A stretch of 64,000 nt of DNA from the NCBI GenBank assembly GCA_009103225.1, contig RHPI01003116.1, forward strand, positions 1 to 64,000. Reading direction: 5' to 3'. Under the pieces are notes generated by a model. The model made no database searches. It was not told the DNA's origin and saw only the letters and a program-made list of their open reading frames with translations. Made by a program: the position numbers and the translations under genes. Origin of the DNA: Chlorokybus atmophyticus (lineage: Eukaryota; Streptophyta; Chlorokybophyceae; Chlorokybales; Chlorokybaceae). Each line of letters opens with the position of its first letter. Within the stretch, counting starts at the first letter, position 1. Below are positions 11,791-30,018 of the stretch, in pieces.

Positions 11791-13946
11791 CCCGGCTACA
11801 ATACAGTCTACAAGTGTGCTGAGATTATAACAAAACCCAAATTATATGTATAAAAAGAAACTGTCAGATAGTCTCCGACAGTACGGTAGTAACGCTGTTA
11901 TAGAGAGCATACATGCAGCACACTATGTAAGTTACTGGGAGTCCGTAAAGCACCATGTAAGTAAGGTATTTTGATTTAGTTTTTGTATATAGACATTCAA
12001 TTGGTACACTATGTGTATGCAGGCGTATAGCTATTTATATTAAAGGCAGCGGCAACTTGACTAACTACCGCAATTCTACAATCTCGGTCGAACGTGAATT
12101 CATGAAACTTGTTGAATTTATGTTCATTTATGTTCAAGCGCTATATACAAGACGTTGTAAAAGCTCCCTTATATCAACCCATGGCTGCAGTCACATTGTT
12201 AGAATCTCTTCAACTATAGCACGACCTGGTTGAACAACAGAGCTCAACGCATGTGCTCGCAGCTTTCACTAACAGTGTGCATACTCTGCGAAAAGGTATA
12301 AAGGTTTAGCATTGTGCTGCATTAAATGCCTCCGTTGCTGCCATCTTGTCCTTGCTAAGATAGTTTTACTCCACAAAATGTAAATAAGGCTATTGCCATC
12401 ACCATCGTCTACACTAATTTTTAACGGGTACCACAATCATAGTGAGACGTTACCATTAATGTCATTACCCTTATGATGGGCACAATAATATGCAATAGCA
12501 AGGGACGGTAGTTAGTGCAAGTGCAAAATACGTAAATGGACTATGACTGGTACGACAATGTTGTTGCTAGTGCGGAGACAATATTGTTGTTGCGAGCTGT
12601 ACCATAATATTTGTATGTACACTAGCTGACCAACATGGTAGACGCCAAGCACACATAAAAGCACACAAGCACACACGCTAATAAACAAGAGGCAAATATA
12701 TTACATGTGCTTAAAATAATCAGCTTGAAGGCAGGGGCAGCAAACTTTCCTATGTGCACTAGCTATGTCCGTGCAAAGACGGGGGAGCGGGCAGGCAAGC
12801 AGGTAGGCAAGCACTCTTACACAGGGCATGCAATAGCAAGGCCTAGCGGACTTGAGCAAGCAGGCGTACATGTACTGTTTCTTGCATCGTATCATGATAG
12901 TTCATTGATATGCAAAGTTCAACCCAGCTTTACTTGTTGCACTCTTGTGCATGTTATCTTGCTTGTACTTTGGTTAGATGCTTACAATGTAGATGTCTGG
13001 CATGTGCATCTAACTAAATTATCATGAGGACATGTCCAGCAGGATATGGCATTAGACATGTCAGTATTGGGATGGTTGAAAGTTATATCCATAATGCAAT
13101 ACTTATCGCTCATGCACACGTCAATGATGGTACACACAGTGTCCACACCTACACTCAGTCAGACAAGTACTTCCATATATGAATTCTGCTAGGATCCAGT
13201 GGTTACCTACTCGAAATGTCAGTTTTCAAAAATGAGTCATGTTGCACAAGCTACTTGCATCCGGTATTCCAAAAACAGTGCGATACGTACATATGCACGT
13301 ATCGCATTGATTCCATGTGTACGAATTATTTGCTGCTCAGCCCACATTCCTGCGAGGTAGTGCACACATATCCATCTACCAATCATAGCATAGTATGAAA
13401 TGCTATACTATGCCTTAACATGTACAATGTTTGTGCTCATTCATTGTGGCTTAAGCTCGAGCCTTTAATATCTTGAGGTTGCATATCCATGCGCACACAC
13501 TGTCATTTACTCGTGCTTGCAATAGTGCAGGCAGTAGTGCTTGGTTGGTGCAATTGTTAAGCTTGCATGAAGCATGACGATAACACATGACAAAATTTGA
13601 GATCTGTATGCAATACCTGAGCAATTGTTAAGCTTGCACTATCCTTGCACTAATGCAGTTCCGCCCTTCAACATCTGTACTTAATTGCGTTGCTTATTGA
13701 GTGGCTAAAGCTTCATCCTCTCTCATACCGTGTTGCATGATTTGTGTATAAATGATGCCCGGCATGCTAAAGGAGTAACCGAGAAACAGATATATAACAA
13801 TTTCTTGAAAGCATGGTGCCGAAAACATCGAAAACAACACAGTTGATTAGCACGCTGTACAGTGAACTCCAAGCCAGAGCAGATTAATCAATTAAACGTG
13901 CCTTGTAAACACTACACTGCCAAGGCACTAACGCCCACTCTTGGAA
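11791..13946. other. Intergenic DNA downstream of the methionyl-tRNA synthetase gene
   Basis: AT-rich with no recognised gene. Two more small inverted repeats occur: tgcgatacgt/acgtatcgca near 13279-13306 and gcatagtat/atactatgc near 13388-13412. An open frame of 106 codons at 12707-13027 (+) is unlike any family I know. The 3' UTR of the synthetase gene must lie at the right end, but no clear AATAAA was found on that strand. Confidence 0.35.
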
Positions 13947-19971
<6,025 letters not shown>

Positions 19972-20260
19972 TCTTGCCGTCGACGCCAACGCCTACGCCG
20001 CCAGCAACGAGTGGGAGCTGACGCCGGTTTACGAACCGCGGTCGGCGCACTCGGTTAGCAGGAAGCCAGTTAGCTGGACTGTACTGAACCGGCACAGGCA
20101 TTCAAAAGTTTGGCCTTAATAGAGACCCTCTGAAGAGGCCCTGTACCGTATTTACCCCATTGGAGTTGCCCCCTTTTTATAGTTCCCCCCCAAATTTTGC
20201 CAGGGGGAACTCTATTCGAGGGGAACTCTATTTTTATAGGGAAACTTTACGTTGTAGCAG

Positions 20261-20588
20261 GATGCCGCTGCTATCGCCGTCCCGCAATATCTGATTATGC
20301 GCACGACTGGTAAGCATGCACATGTGTCAATGAAAGTGCTGTGTTGTGTTGGAAATGCTAAACGCGAGTCTGCACATTGGCAGGAAGTGAGAAGAAGACT
20401 GTGACGGTGGTGCTAGCATGCTTTGGACGGCACAAAGCTACCACTCATTGTTATTCTTAAGCGCAAGACTATCCCCAACAACTTGGTGGTGCCGCAGGGG
20501 ATAGTTGTATGGGGTAACGAGAAGAGATGGATGGAGGAGGCCCACATGGTGGAATGGGTGCGTCGCAAATTTTACACGGTGACTAACT
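20261..20588 (+). pseudogene. pogo/Tigger-type transposase, central DDE part (5' block)
   Basis: Two exons, 20261-20309 and 20384-~20588, join in frame across a GT-AG intron to read IMRTTG|SEKKTVTVVLA, matching the VRTTGHEKTRFTVVLA block of pogo/Tigger (DDE_1) transposases. After a one-base frameshift near 20420, the text continues LDGTKLPLIVILKRKTIP and NEKRWMEEAHMVEW, which are equally typical (like FKGKTLP and NEKGWMNEELMLEWL). The helix-turn-helix DNA-binding domains and the first catalytic Asp region are absent upstream: coding text starts only ~100 bp inside the terminal repeat. The next expected segment is found 6.5 kb away at 27069. Confidence 0.7.
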
Positions 20589-22960
20589 AAGGACTGAGGG
20601 ACTGACGGGTGCCTGAGCCTGCCTGCCGCTGCCTAAAATGTTACTTTTGGACTGTTGGGTTTACCATTGGCTTATGTGGACTGACGCAGACGACCGCGGG
20701 CCGAAAGTAGTTGTCAGTGGCTCTAACCGACCGAGAGTTATAAACAAGTTACCCTTTGGACAGACGGCCGTTAATCGGTAGTCACGGACAGCTGACAGCA
20801 ATAGCCGGCAGTTTCCTTGCCGTTACACTGCTGCTAATATGTGACCCTTATCGTTTGACAAAAGTTGGCAATTCTTGCCGTAAGCCAACACTAACATGCC
20901 ATGCAGCTTGTACAAACCTTGAACTGATCGTTTGGTCTTGCAAATAGTAAGCCCACAATATATACAACGTACCGGCAGTGGTGAGAGTATGTCCCCTTGC
21001 AACTGAGCAGCCGATTTGCGCATGAAACTACGTACAACATTGAGTGTAGCTGTCGCACTCATGCGCAGCTTGTCAACTCGTGGTGCCTGCCCCAGACTTC
21101 CTCCTCCACCCCCTCCTCCTGTTCCTCCTTCGACAAGTCTTCTGCTTCAACATCGGAGTCATCTTCATCTACTGCCTCGCTCGCTGACTCGCTGTATACA
21201 ACGGTTACTTCGTCCTTTAGCTTGAATGTCAGCACCTTGCCGTGCACGCGCATGCGCTTGATGGTCGCTTTAAGTGACCACTTGCATTTGGTAATGCTGT
21301 AAGAGTGGCGTGCTGCCAGAGGACTAGCCCATCAGCATACACATGCTTACCTTGTCTTCCGCTTTATTGCACTCCGCCAGGCAGACAGCCAGCCTGCCGT
21401 GCTGCTCTTAGTTCATTTCAACCAACATGGCAATCTGCAAGCATATTGCTTAATTATAGCTAGAAACATCAAATAACGTCATGGAGTACCCGTTTCGTGG
21501 TACTCCGCAGGTTTTTTTTTTGCGACTTGTGAGCTCCCGCAAGTAGAAATAGGATGTGCATTTGCGAGATTGGTCATGCTGTTCATATGCATGACACCGG
21601 AGGATGTGCATGAGGGTGTGCATGTGGTATTGATAATAAATGTCATGTGCAAGATACTTGAGGCTATGCATGTGCAAGATAAAAGAACCCTAGCATGTGG
21701 CATTGACAGTGCATCGTAACCCACCTTAGTTATGCCAGTCTTGTTTGGTCCCTTTAATCATGTCGCCGTGGTCGCAGCTGCTGGTGGGTCGGATGTTCTT
21801 AAAGGCAGTATTGTGGTGTGCCGTTGCCCACTTGGAGGGGGAGCTTCATAAGATATCGCCCAAGTCACTGTTGTCATTGGCTGTGCCCTTGGTAGGCATG
21901 GTGGGGTTTGACACCAAGGACACCCCACCGGCACCTTGCCCGCTCTGTGCAAACATGGGCTTCCTCTCGGACCTCGACCACAACGCCCACTACGCCCTTG
22001 GCAGCGCCGCCAACGATCCACTAAATGCCACATACCCTCGGCATCGCCGCCCTGTAAGGGCATAGCTTGGCGGAGCTATCAGTGGTGTTTTCATGCGCAG
22101 GGATTGGCATTGCTAGCACTTGTCAACGGTACGAACTGCCATTGCCATTATATAAAGGTACCGTTTCCATGGTACCTTTTGGCAAAGGCATCTTTGAACC
22201 ATTGAAACGGTTCAATTAGAATATTTATGCAAACTCACTTCACCGTGGACATGCAATGGCTCAATCGTACCATAGTAATGATACGACGGAACCGTCACGC
22301 CAGTGCATGGCGGCCAAGTTTCCCGCCTCTGGCATGCAAGGGTAGCGGCGGCGGCGCGTGTTGCTGGATATAATGATGCAGGTGACACTTGTGTCGACGT
22401 CAGTGGTGAGCTATGGGAGTCCTTTGTGCGTATTGCCACATGCACCAGTAGAAATGGGTTTCGGCAAATCGGGTTGGATCCGCAACTTTGTAATGGACGA
22501 AGCCGGACATAGGTTTCGGATTTTGTAAATTTTACAACGGAACCGTATATATGTTGTAGCTGCAGCCGGAATTTTATTGCGACCTGTCACAAACGGCAAG
22601 CCGCCGGTGACGATCGTAAGTACCGGATCCCCAACAACGTTAAGGATTTGGTGTTTATGTAATCAAGGGTTTAGGCCGTGAGAAAGACTTGTGTAAGTCG
22701 CAATTACAATTGTAACCAATCCAAACAATGCGTCTTTACTCCCTAACGCAATTGAGGACTCGTCGATAGCATTATAATGCATTTAGGTTGCATGCTAAAG
22801 CTGTACACATCATCATTGTGACCGGTTCCATCAAGAATACGCAACTTCATACTTAACAAACTCGGAACACTAGGATCGATCTTTCCATCAATACAAACCA
22901 CAATAATTTTACGACCTCATCATTGCCAAATTGCCGGTTCACCCCCGCGGCTTATTCATG

Positions 22961-23001
22961 GCTTGCCCCGCGGCCTGCTAGTAGCAGGTCGCGGGGCAAG
23001 C
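22961..23001. repeat. GC-rich hairpin, 19-bp arms, 3-base loop
   Basis: Arms 22961-22979 and 22983-23001 are reverse complements with a single mismatch and the loop is agt. It lies in non-coding DNA inside the split pogo element. Confidence 0.85.
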
Positions 23002-23275
23002 AAGTAGAAGGCTGCGACTTGCATGTATAATCATTGGTAAACCGTGGTAGCACATGAGGTAAACATGTAAAGAGACTTTACCCCAACTCCGCAAACAACC
23101 TTGCGCCAGCAGGTGACGCAGGGCGCATAATGCAAACATATGCCGGTGATCTCGCGCTGTGATTGGACAGAACGGCAAGTCGAACAAAGTCTCCCTCTCC
23201 AAGTCACCTTTATAGTGGTAAACTCCACCTTCACCTTTATCTCTTTTATACAAGTGGTATATATTAATTTCGCGG

Positions 23276-23370
23276 TATATACATATATATATACAAGTAT
23301 ATAAATATAAATATATATATATATATAAATGTATGCATATGTATATATATATGTATATATATATATACCG
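23276..23370. repeat. (TA)-rich low-complexity tract
   Basis: Nearly 100 bases of imperfect TA/TATATA repeats. Simple-sequence DNA; frames through it give Ile-Tyr polymers that are not real proteins. Confidence 0.9.
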
Positions 23371-24299
23371 ATAGTGCCGTTGTATGCAGCTGTTGGTGCA
23401 TGCGTGATGCATGCATTACAACAGGAGACAATTGAAGCAGCCACTGTAAACAATATATTATCTACAAACTCATTGCAGGGTGTCTTGTATTGTCGTAATC
23501 TAGGTCAATGCGTAGGTCGTATGATGTTGCTTGCTAAAAACCAATAGGTACTTCCGCGCAGATTCGAAACTCGGCGATGGACATCCGAAAACCCCTGTGC
23601 TGCGGCTCTTTTGATTTTTCGCGAACTGCGACCATAACATTTCTGGTAAAATCACGCATTAAGACCCTTGATACATAATCCAATCAAAAATTAATATATG
23701 AAGTGGCCATTATTAAGTTCAAGAAAAGACGGATATCGAACTTAATGCACACCAGCTAGTTGACCTTAACGGCAGCTCGATACGAAACAAAATTGTGGCT
23801 GCAGCAGCAAAAAATGCAAAAATGGATATGTTGCTTGCATATGGATCGCTAATTAAGTTATAGCTGGCTTTCTATTTAAATTGTGGGCAAGGCCGAACTA
23901 TTGGGGCCATTTCTTCCGGTGATGCGCTTCGCCTCATGCAGCTCGGTCTACATGCACATTGTTAGCAGCAGGGTGTGCAAGCAAATCAAGCTGTATGTCG
24001 GCCAGCGTCCATTACAATACGATGCAGGTCATGTTGAACCGAGGAGTTCGATCTATGATGCGCACATGCTTGATGCTGAAGGACCCCTCCAGGAAACACA
24101 CGCACATCAGCAACATGAGGAGGAGGAAGTGCACGAGGGCTTTCAATGTGTGCGTGTGCTTGAGAAACCTGTGGCACCAACATGGAAGTGGAGGCGTCCC
24201 TTCGCATGCGTTCAGATGATATGGCTCGGAGCATGCTCTTGCAGTACCATTCGTGCAGTGCAACAACAGCCAAGGCATGTCGCCCTCCGACATGGGGCG

Positions 24300-26720
24300 G
24301 ATCATCATGATGATCAAGTGCAACCAAAATGCACACTTCCTGACGGAAGAGCTCCAATGGGAGATCGGTGTGCATGTAGCCAGCTACCCCCGGACCGCAA
24401 TTGCTTTCTCTCAGTAAAAAGGTGTGTTCGATGTGCGGTGGATGTGCTTCAACCATCACAGCCATGTCACATATGCACATGTGAGTGTGCTGCCGTATCA
24501 GAACTACGTGATGGCTAACCTGCGCAAGCCTGGAGATCCTGAGGATCAGGACATCTGCGTCACATATATGCCGGCCAAGGTCTGTGATATGCAGTATCTG
24601 ATCTGAGGCCAGCATGGCTGTTAATGCTCTTGTTCGGAGCAGAAATGGCTCGCGCGGTTGTATGGCAATCCACATGCCGCTAATGGCTTCAATCTCCAGT
24701 ACAGTGGTGACGAGCACAGCTTTGGCCATCCTTTCACGGGCGATGGGTGGAAGGGTGTTTAGGTGGATTGGAGGAGAGCGGTGGGGGAAGCGTCATACTT
24801 GGCGCCTGCCATTCTGTACAGTGACAAGACCACGCTGGACCGCGCGGGCAAGCGCTCTGGCTACCCTCTGATGGCATTGCTTGCCAACTACAGTTGGGAC
24901 ATGTATGCTAGCAATATGGGGGTTGTTATGATAACGCTTTTGCCGGTGGTTTACGCATTAGCCGGGCATCCCACCTAGGCGCAGGGCAAGGAATCGTTCT
25001 CAATTCGGAAACGTGAGATTTTTTATAAGGCTTTAAATGTATTGTTAGGGGATGTGATGCGTGCGAGCTGAGAAGGTCTGCAGCTTCGACCCGAATGGCA
25101 TCGAGCGTCTTATTTTTTCCGCACTTGTCAACTACATCAGCGACTTGCAGGTAGTGGGCATGCATGGTTGTAACCGGATGCAGCCTGCCGGTAAACAGTG
25201 CATGGAGAATGTTGTTAGTGGAGCATCTGAGTTTGTCATGTGGCAGGAGACTGCCACACTCGCACGCACTGTGTCGGGCAACCAAACATGACATCCTTGC
25301 GATGTTTGTCTCGTCACTAAATCAGATCTGTTGAAGATGGATGAGGACGCGAAATTGAGAATCGAGGCCTTCTACACACCAGCAATACGACAGCTGCGAG
25401 CGGACCTGCATAGTGGTGTTAGGTGTGAATGCACGCCAGACAGCCAAGGCTTTCAAAGAGCAGCACTCCATGCATGTCGAGGAGGTAATGGTCAGATTAC
25501 TGGCATTCGTGAAGATGAATGGCCCTCCGTGTAACCAGGCAATGTGGTTCGGCAACAGATTGCATTGTGGGGTTGGCGACAGTTGCGGGTGCCGGGAGCT
25601 GACTGCTACTCTCGCCTTGCCCCTGATGCAATGCATGTGCTAAGAGGCATCAGTGACCATCTGCTTGCTATTGTGTACAACGCTACGAAAAAACGCATGC
25701 GTCCATGCACGAGACAGATTCTGCAGGCCAGGGTCGTCTTTGGTGTTGCTTTTATGTTCAACACAAAAGCCAATGTCACGTGCTCACAAGTAGATGTGCA
25801 CAGCCTGACTGCATGCAAGGCGACTCTACGGGTTTCGCACTTCAAGGCTCCCATAAGCACAGTAGATTTCTTCATGTCTGACCACTCCTTTCAGGTGGTG
25901 GAGAAAGTGGCGGTGCTGCAGTTGCTGCCAGTCCTTGCAGACGGTTTGCTGCTCGATAGTGAGTCACCGTTGCTGCCGTATCACTTGCCCAGTGGAACAA
26001 AAATTTGCTCAAGGCGCATGAACACATAAGAGAGACCCTGACCACAGCCGACAACGAGCTAGCTGCCTTTACATCTGCAGTGTTGCATCCGCTACTGTCG
26101 TCATATTTTGCACAAAAGTCAGGTTGGAAGATCGACAAGATGCATCAGCTCACTCATTCTGGGTCGGCAATTGTCAGCAGTGGACACCCAAAGTGGTTCA
26201 GCGCCAACCGCATGGAGCAGACGCACGCCCAAAATATCAAACAATGGGCGCATGGTGGCAACAACCGGGACTAACAGGCGCGTATCCTGAAGGCATGAAG
26301 CTGTGCGAAATATGTGAGAGAGGATTGCATGGTCGTGGATCCCGAGATGCGCTCGGTCATGGCGCAGGCGCGACAGCAGCGCTGTAATGTAATGGAGAAG
26401 ACGGACAAGTTGCTACGGATGGTTGTGCTGACAATGAGGGAGTCCAGCCCGTACTAAAGCGGTTCTACGCGAAGCCGCCAAATCGCCCTGAAGACTCCAT
26501 TCGCCGACAAGCTGCCTGCCACCTTAAACAGCTTGTTAAGGAGGGAACAATTGGAGTTGGCCGACGTGTGGCATGCTGTTCGCGTGGTGAACGGAGGCGC
26601 AGCAGTGTACATGACATCAGGAGTCAGCATAGCGCGCGCAACTGGGATATTCTATGGGCGGCCTTGGTTCTCTACACTTAAGTTGGAAGGTGATGAGGAC
26701 GGTGTGAACGTGACGTAGTG
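24300..26720 (+). pseudogene. Plavaka-like (CACTA superfamily) transposase remnant
   Basis: Several short frames on the + strand hold consecutive blocks of a Plavaka/TNP2-type transposase. LPYQNYVMANLRKPGDPEDQ is near 24500. APAILYSDKTTLDRAG near 24800 is the family's SDKT signature, followed by GYPLMALLANY. WGWRQLRVPGADCYSRLAPDAMHVLRGISDHLL near 25560-25670 matches the PD.LH..GxxKHLV block. FMSDHSFQVVEKVAVLQLLPVL is near 25870. KMHQLTHSGSAIVSSGHPKWFS then NRMEQTHAQNIKQW near 26140-26250 matches the C-terminal K.H...H / E..H..K block. Frames shift and stops break it several times, so it is dead. The element's termini and target duplication were not found. It sits between two halves of a pogo transposase, so it, or a composite containing it, landed there later. 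Confidence 0.65.
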
Positions 26721-27068
26721 GGCTCAGGCACTCCTTTTGCTGCGCGTGGTGGTGTGGGTGGTAGCGGTGAGCGCGTGTGAAAGGAGGAGGTCGTATTTGT
26801 CCGCTAGTACACGAAGCTGGTCGTGACGAGGGACACAAAGAGCATCGCTTAAGAGTCGAGGTGGTCCACATCTCGATGTCGTGATTCTAGAGCAAGTAAA
26901 AGACCATGTCCAGCTGCTCCCCATGTATGACAGCGCCCGTGTAGAAGAGGACAAGTATTGGGTGAATGTTCACTGCACCGCCACGTGACACATGTACTTG
27001 TCTCACTACTCTGAGTTTGGAGCATATCAGTCAGTTAGGCATTGCTGATTGTTTGTTAGGAGTTTTGC

Positions 27069-27661
27069 ATGTGGACGTGTACAATACTGGGTCCAATGGA
27101 TGCGGTGATGCGGAAGAGGCCAAAGCGAGTATTTGGTAGACAAGCACTGCTGATGTGGGACTCGTTTTTAGCACACAGGATCGAATTAACAGCTTCATGC
27201 ACGCCATGTGCATGCCACGCACATGCACATCAGTTCTGTTGCTGCCATTGCATGTATGTGTTGATGTTGCAATCATGCAGGTGTGACTTTGTGAAGGAAC
27301 GCCTCAGCGTCATCTCTGTTGATCAAGTAGTCATCCCTGGTGAGTGCACTCCCATTCCGCAACCGCTTTATGTTTGCGTTAACAAACCTTTAAAGGATAT
27401 GCTGCGTGCGAAGGTGAGCATTGTTAACAATGTGCAGTAGCAACAACTATCCTGCTTACTGATGATGCTGACTCTGATTGCGTATGTGCTCAGTGGGCTC
27501 TGTGGATGGCTGACCCAGCCAACCACTCATATACGGTGGGTGGCCACATGCGTCACGTTGACTGGTCAACGTTGTGCACATGGGTGCAGCAGTATTGGGA
27601 GAAGTTGTCTATTCACACTACTGTCAATGCTTTTCGAAAGGCAGGTGTGTGCGAGAGGCAG
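27069..27661 (+). pseudogene. pogo/Tigger-type transposase, C-terminal DDE part (3' block)
   Basis: Reads QALLMWDSFLAHR near 27144-27180 (the catalytic D.F..H block). An exon at 27281-27413 then gives FVKERLSVISV, VVIPGECTPIPQPLYVCVNKPLKDMLRAK, matching VIPGG.TS.LQPLDVSINKPFKD. A GT-AG intron (27414-27493) joins LRAK to WALWMADPANHSYTVGGHMRH, then WSTLCTWVQQYW and VNAFRKAGV, the usual C-terminal blocks. An acidic tail (DDVDDIDELP) may follow after another splice near 27650. The 27181-27280 stretch is probably intronic or a small insertion. This block continues directly from the one at 20261-20588. Confidence 0.72.
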
Positions 27662-28166
27662 ATTGGGCGCCATAGGATATGAAGCGCGATGATGTCGATG
27701 ACATCGATGAGCTACCCCTTGAAGAGCAGGAGGAGCGCATGCGCTAGGAGCTAGCTGAGCTGCACACACGATGAGCGCAACGCTCGCGCTGCCGCTGAGC
27801 GCATTAACCTTGTAACAGATAGCGACATCAGCAATGCTAGTGATGCTAGTGACAGTGATGCGCAAGTCTCTTATGCATAAGCCTTATAAGACTTGATGCA
27901 TGAGTCTGTTATCGCAACCATTGTGCAGCACGCACACACCACGCACAAATGGAAGGCAGTTATGCAAATACTCACGCATGGTAGGCAGGCATACATGCAA
28001 TACAGTTCCCTTAAAGGAGAACATTAAATGGGGGGGAACTCTATTACACAAATACAGTTCTCCCCTTCATTTTGCAGGGGGGAACTGTATGTGTGTGTGT
28101 GTTAGGAGGGGGGCTGGGGGGGGGGGGGGGGGCCCCCAATGGGGTAAATACGGCAGGCTTTCTTTG

Positions 28167-28329
28167 NNNNNNNNNNNNNNNNNNNNNNNNNNNNNNNNNN
28201 NNNNNNNNNNNNNNNNNNNNNNNNNNNNNNNNNNNNNNNNNNNNNNNNNNNNNNNNNNNNNNNNNNNNNNNNNNNNNNNNNNNNNNNNNNNNNNNNNNNN
28301 NNNNNNNNNNNNNNNNNNNNNNNNNNNNN
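28167..28329. other. Assembly gap (N run)
   Basis: 163 undetermined bases. A 17-base G run lies just before (about 28116-28132), and the gap is followed directly by a C run. The homopolymers probably caused the break. Any frame crossing it is meaningless. Confidence 0.99.
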
Positions 28330-30018
28330 CCCCCCTTGTTATCAAAGTGTTGAAGTGGCCCATTCTAAAAACTATGTGACATAGCTAATGTGGCAGAATC
28401 TCGCGTGCGAGTTAGGATTATGACGCATCATGTCAACTTCATATGCATATACATTCACATGAATGCACACGGTGCGTTATCATGTTATGTAGCACATTGA
28501 ATGTTAATTTAGTATATACGCACAATTCAACACATGGCTTGTAACACCCACACACATCTGTGGTTAACACATGGGTACATTCTCAATTGCAACATAAAAC
28601 GGCTAATGAGTATACACAAATGATAATTTATTTATTGAGCCTATGAGTAACTGTTATATATATAATCAGAGCCGCTAAATCAAGTGTATGTGTAAGCAGC
28701 ATATTATGCATGCAATGATTGAATGGAAGGTGTCAGCTTTGTTATGGTATGCACTGATAATTACATAATGCGACGCAATAAATGAAAGCTTAACTCGGTG
28801 AGACGTTGGCGTCTTCATCACTAGGCTATGGCAGCAAAAGTTGCTGCTATAGGAGGAGCCATTGATACATGTCGCGGACACGTGTATGGGCTGAAGGATG
28901 CAAAAGATGAAATAGTAAGCATTGCACAATATGCCATGCTTAACAAGCAAGGTACAACTCATGAACTTGCCGGAGGGTGTGGTTACCAAACTCACAACCT
29001 AACTAGCCTAGCTCAGTGCACAGCTCAGCTGTCAGCTCAGCATACCTTAATGTAGAGTCCACATAACACAAGGTATGCGCTTGCGTACTTGCAGATGCGG
29101 CAGTGGGAGCAAGCATGGAGACGAGGAGGGTAGTGTGCACAACCTGCAGCCGAGGGGAAAGGGAGAGGAAGAAGGCTATTGAATGCATGGGTGTGTAGAG
29201 TGTGACAGTGCTGTGAGATGCGTGCGTAGCGTGCTATGTATGTATGGGGCATGGATCAGTCGGCGCATTATGCACAAACGTGTACAGCTCATATCATATA
29301 TAAGTAACAAACGCAAGCAACGCCAAGAAGACGCAATGCATAGCATTACACACCCTCACGCATGGTTATGGCATAGCCATGTACATGCCATGCGTGAAGT
29401 TGGATGGAAGTAAGTTCTTTGCATAAAATAAGCACATAAATTTGAGTGCCTTATATATGATGTATTACTGTAACACTAACATGACTGATGCTTTCAATGC
29501 ACTTACTCGTGTATGATATGATGCATAATGAATTACCGACTCATAACATATGGCTTACTTTTACTGAGTCTTAAACCCTTCAATAATTCGTTGACACTAC
29601 TTCAAATTTTGACGACCAACAAGCTGCTACCCCATGACACATGCATACCTGTATGTATCAGCCCACAAGTCACTTCTTGCGCATCGCAATGCAAAAGCTC
29701 CCACCATAGAACCCTGGATATCAACCCACCTCCTGGCAGAAATCTCTCACTCTTGCGCACTTGTGACGCCGATATCGATTTTCCAACAGGGTTGTCAATG
29801 CTCCATCGTGCTACCGTTTGCGCCGTGTCTTGCTGTCGCTTTGGTTGCTGCCTCGCTCGGCGCCAGCATGCTCGCCCTCCTCGCCCTCGCCGCCGCCGCC
29901 GCCGCCGCTGGCGGGGGCGCGGTGTCTCTCAGGAGGCGTGCGAGGAGGTAAGGGAAGTGGGCGTGGAGACGAGGAGGATCTAGGGGCTTAGGGGGGGTCA
30001 GGGGAAGGGTCGGCAAGG
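28330..30018. other. Intergenic DNA and GC-rich 5' region of the PP4 gene
   Basis: Nothing recognised from 28330 to about 29500. An open frame at 28828-29055 (75 codons) and one at 29528-29983 lack family resemblance. From about 29800 the sequence becomes strongly GC-rich (a (GCC)n run near 29888-29912), as expected for the 5' UTR/promoter of the phosphatase gene that starts at 30019. No TATA box was found close to it. Confidence 0.4.

Larger units (their letters stand above)
20590..24300. other. Insert within the pogo element, mostly unassigned
   Basis: No recognised gene. A minus-strand open frame at 21059-21253 encodes an acidic, Ser/Glu/Asp-rich segment. Open frames at 21745-22065 and 23883-24518 are unassigned, the latter possibly the N-terminal part of the Plavaka-like transposase that follows. 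A short inverted repeat aaggtacc/ggtacctt lies near 22155-22180. A T9 run lies at 21511-21519. Confidence 0.3.
20146..28153 (+). mobile_element. pogo/Tigger-like DNA transposon, interrupted by later insertions
   Basis: An 18-bp inverted repeat (CCGTATTTACCCCATTGG) marks both ends, at 20146-20163 and, reversed, at 28136-28153. Next to each end are related GTTCCCCC-rich subterminal repeats. Two blocks of a pogo-type DDE transposase lie inside in the same orientation, at 20261-20588 and 27069 to ~27660, and are consecutive parts of one protein. About 6.5 kb between them holds foreign DNA, including a Plavaka-like transposase. Left flank shows TA as expected for Tc1/mariner/pogo insertion; the right flank (CAG) does not, so the right end may be mutated or the true end may differ. 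The N-terminal DNA-binding part of the transposase is missing, so the element cannot be autonomous. Confidence 0.6.
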
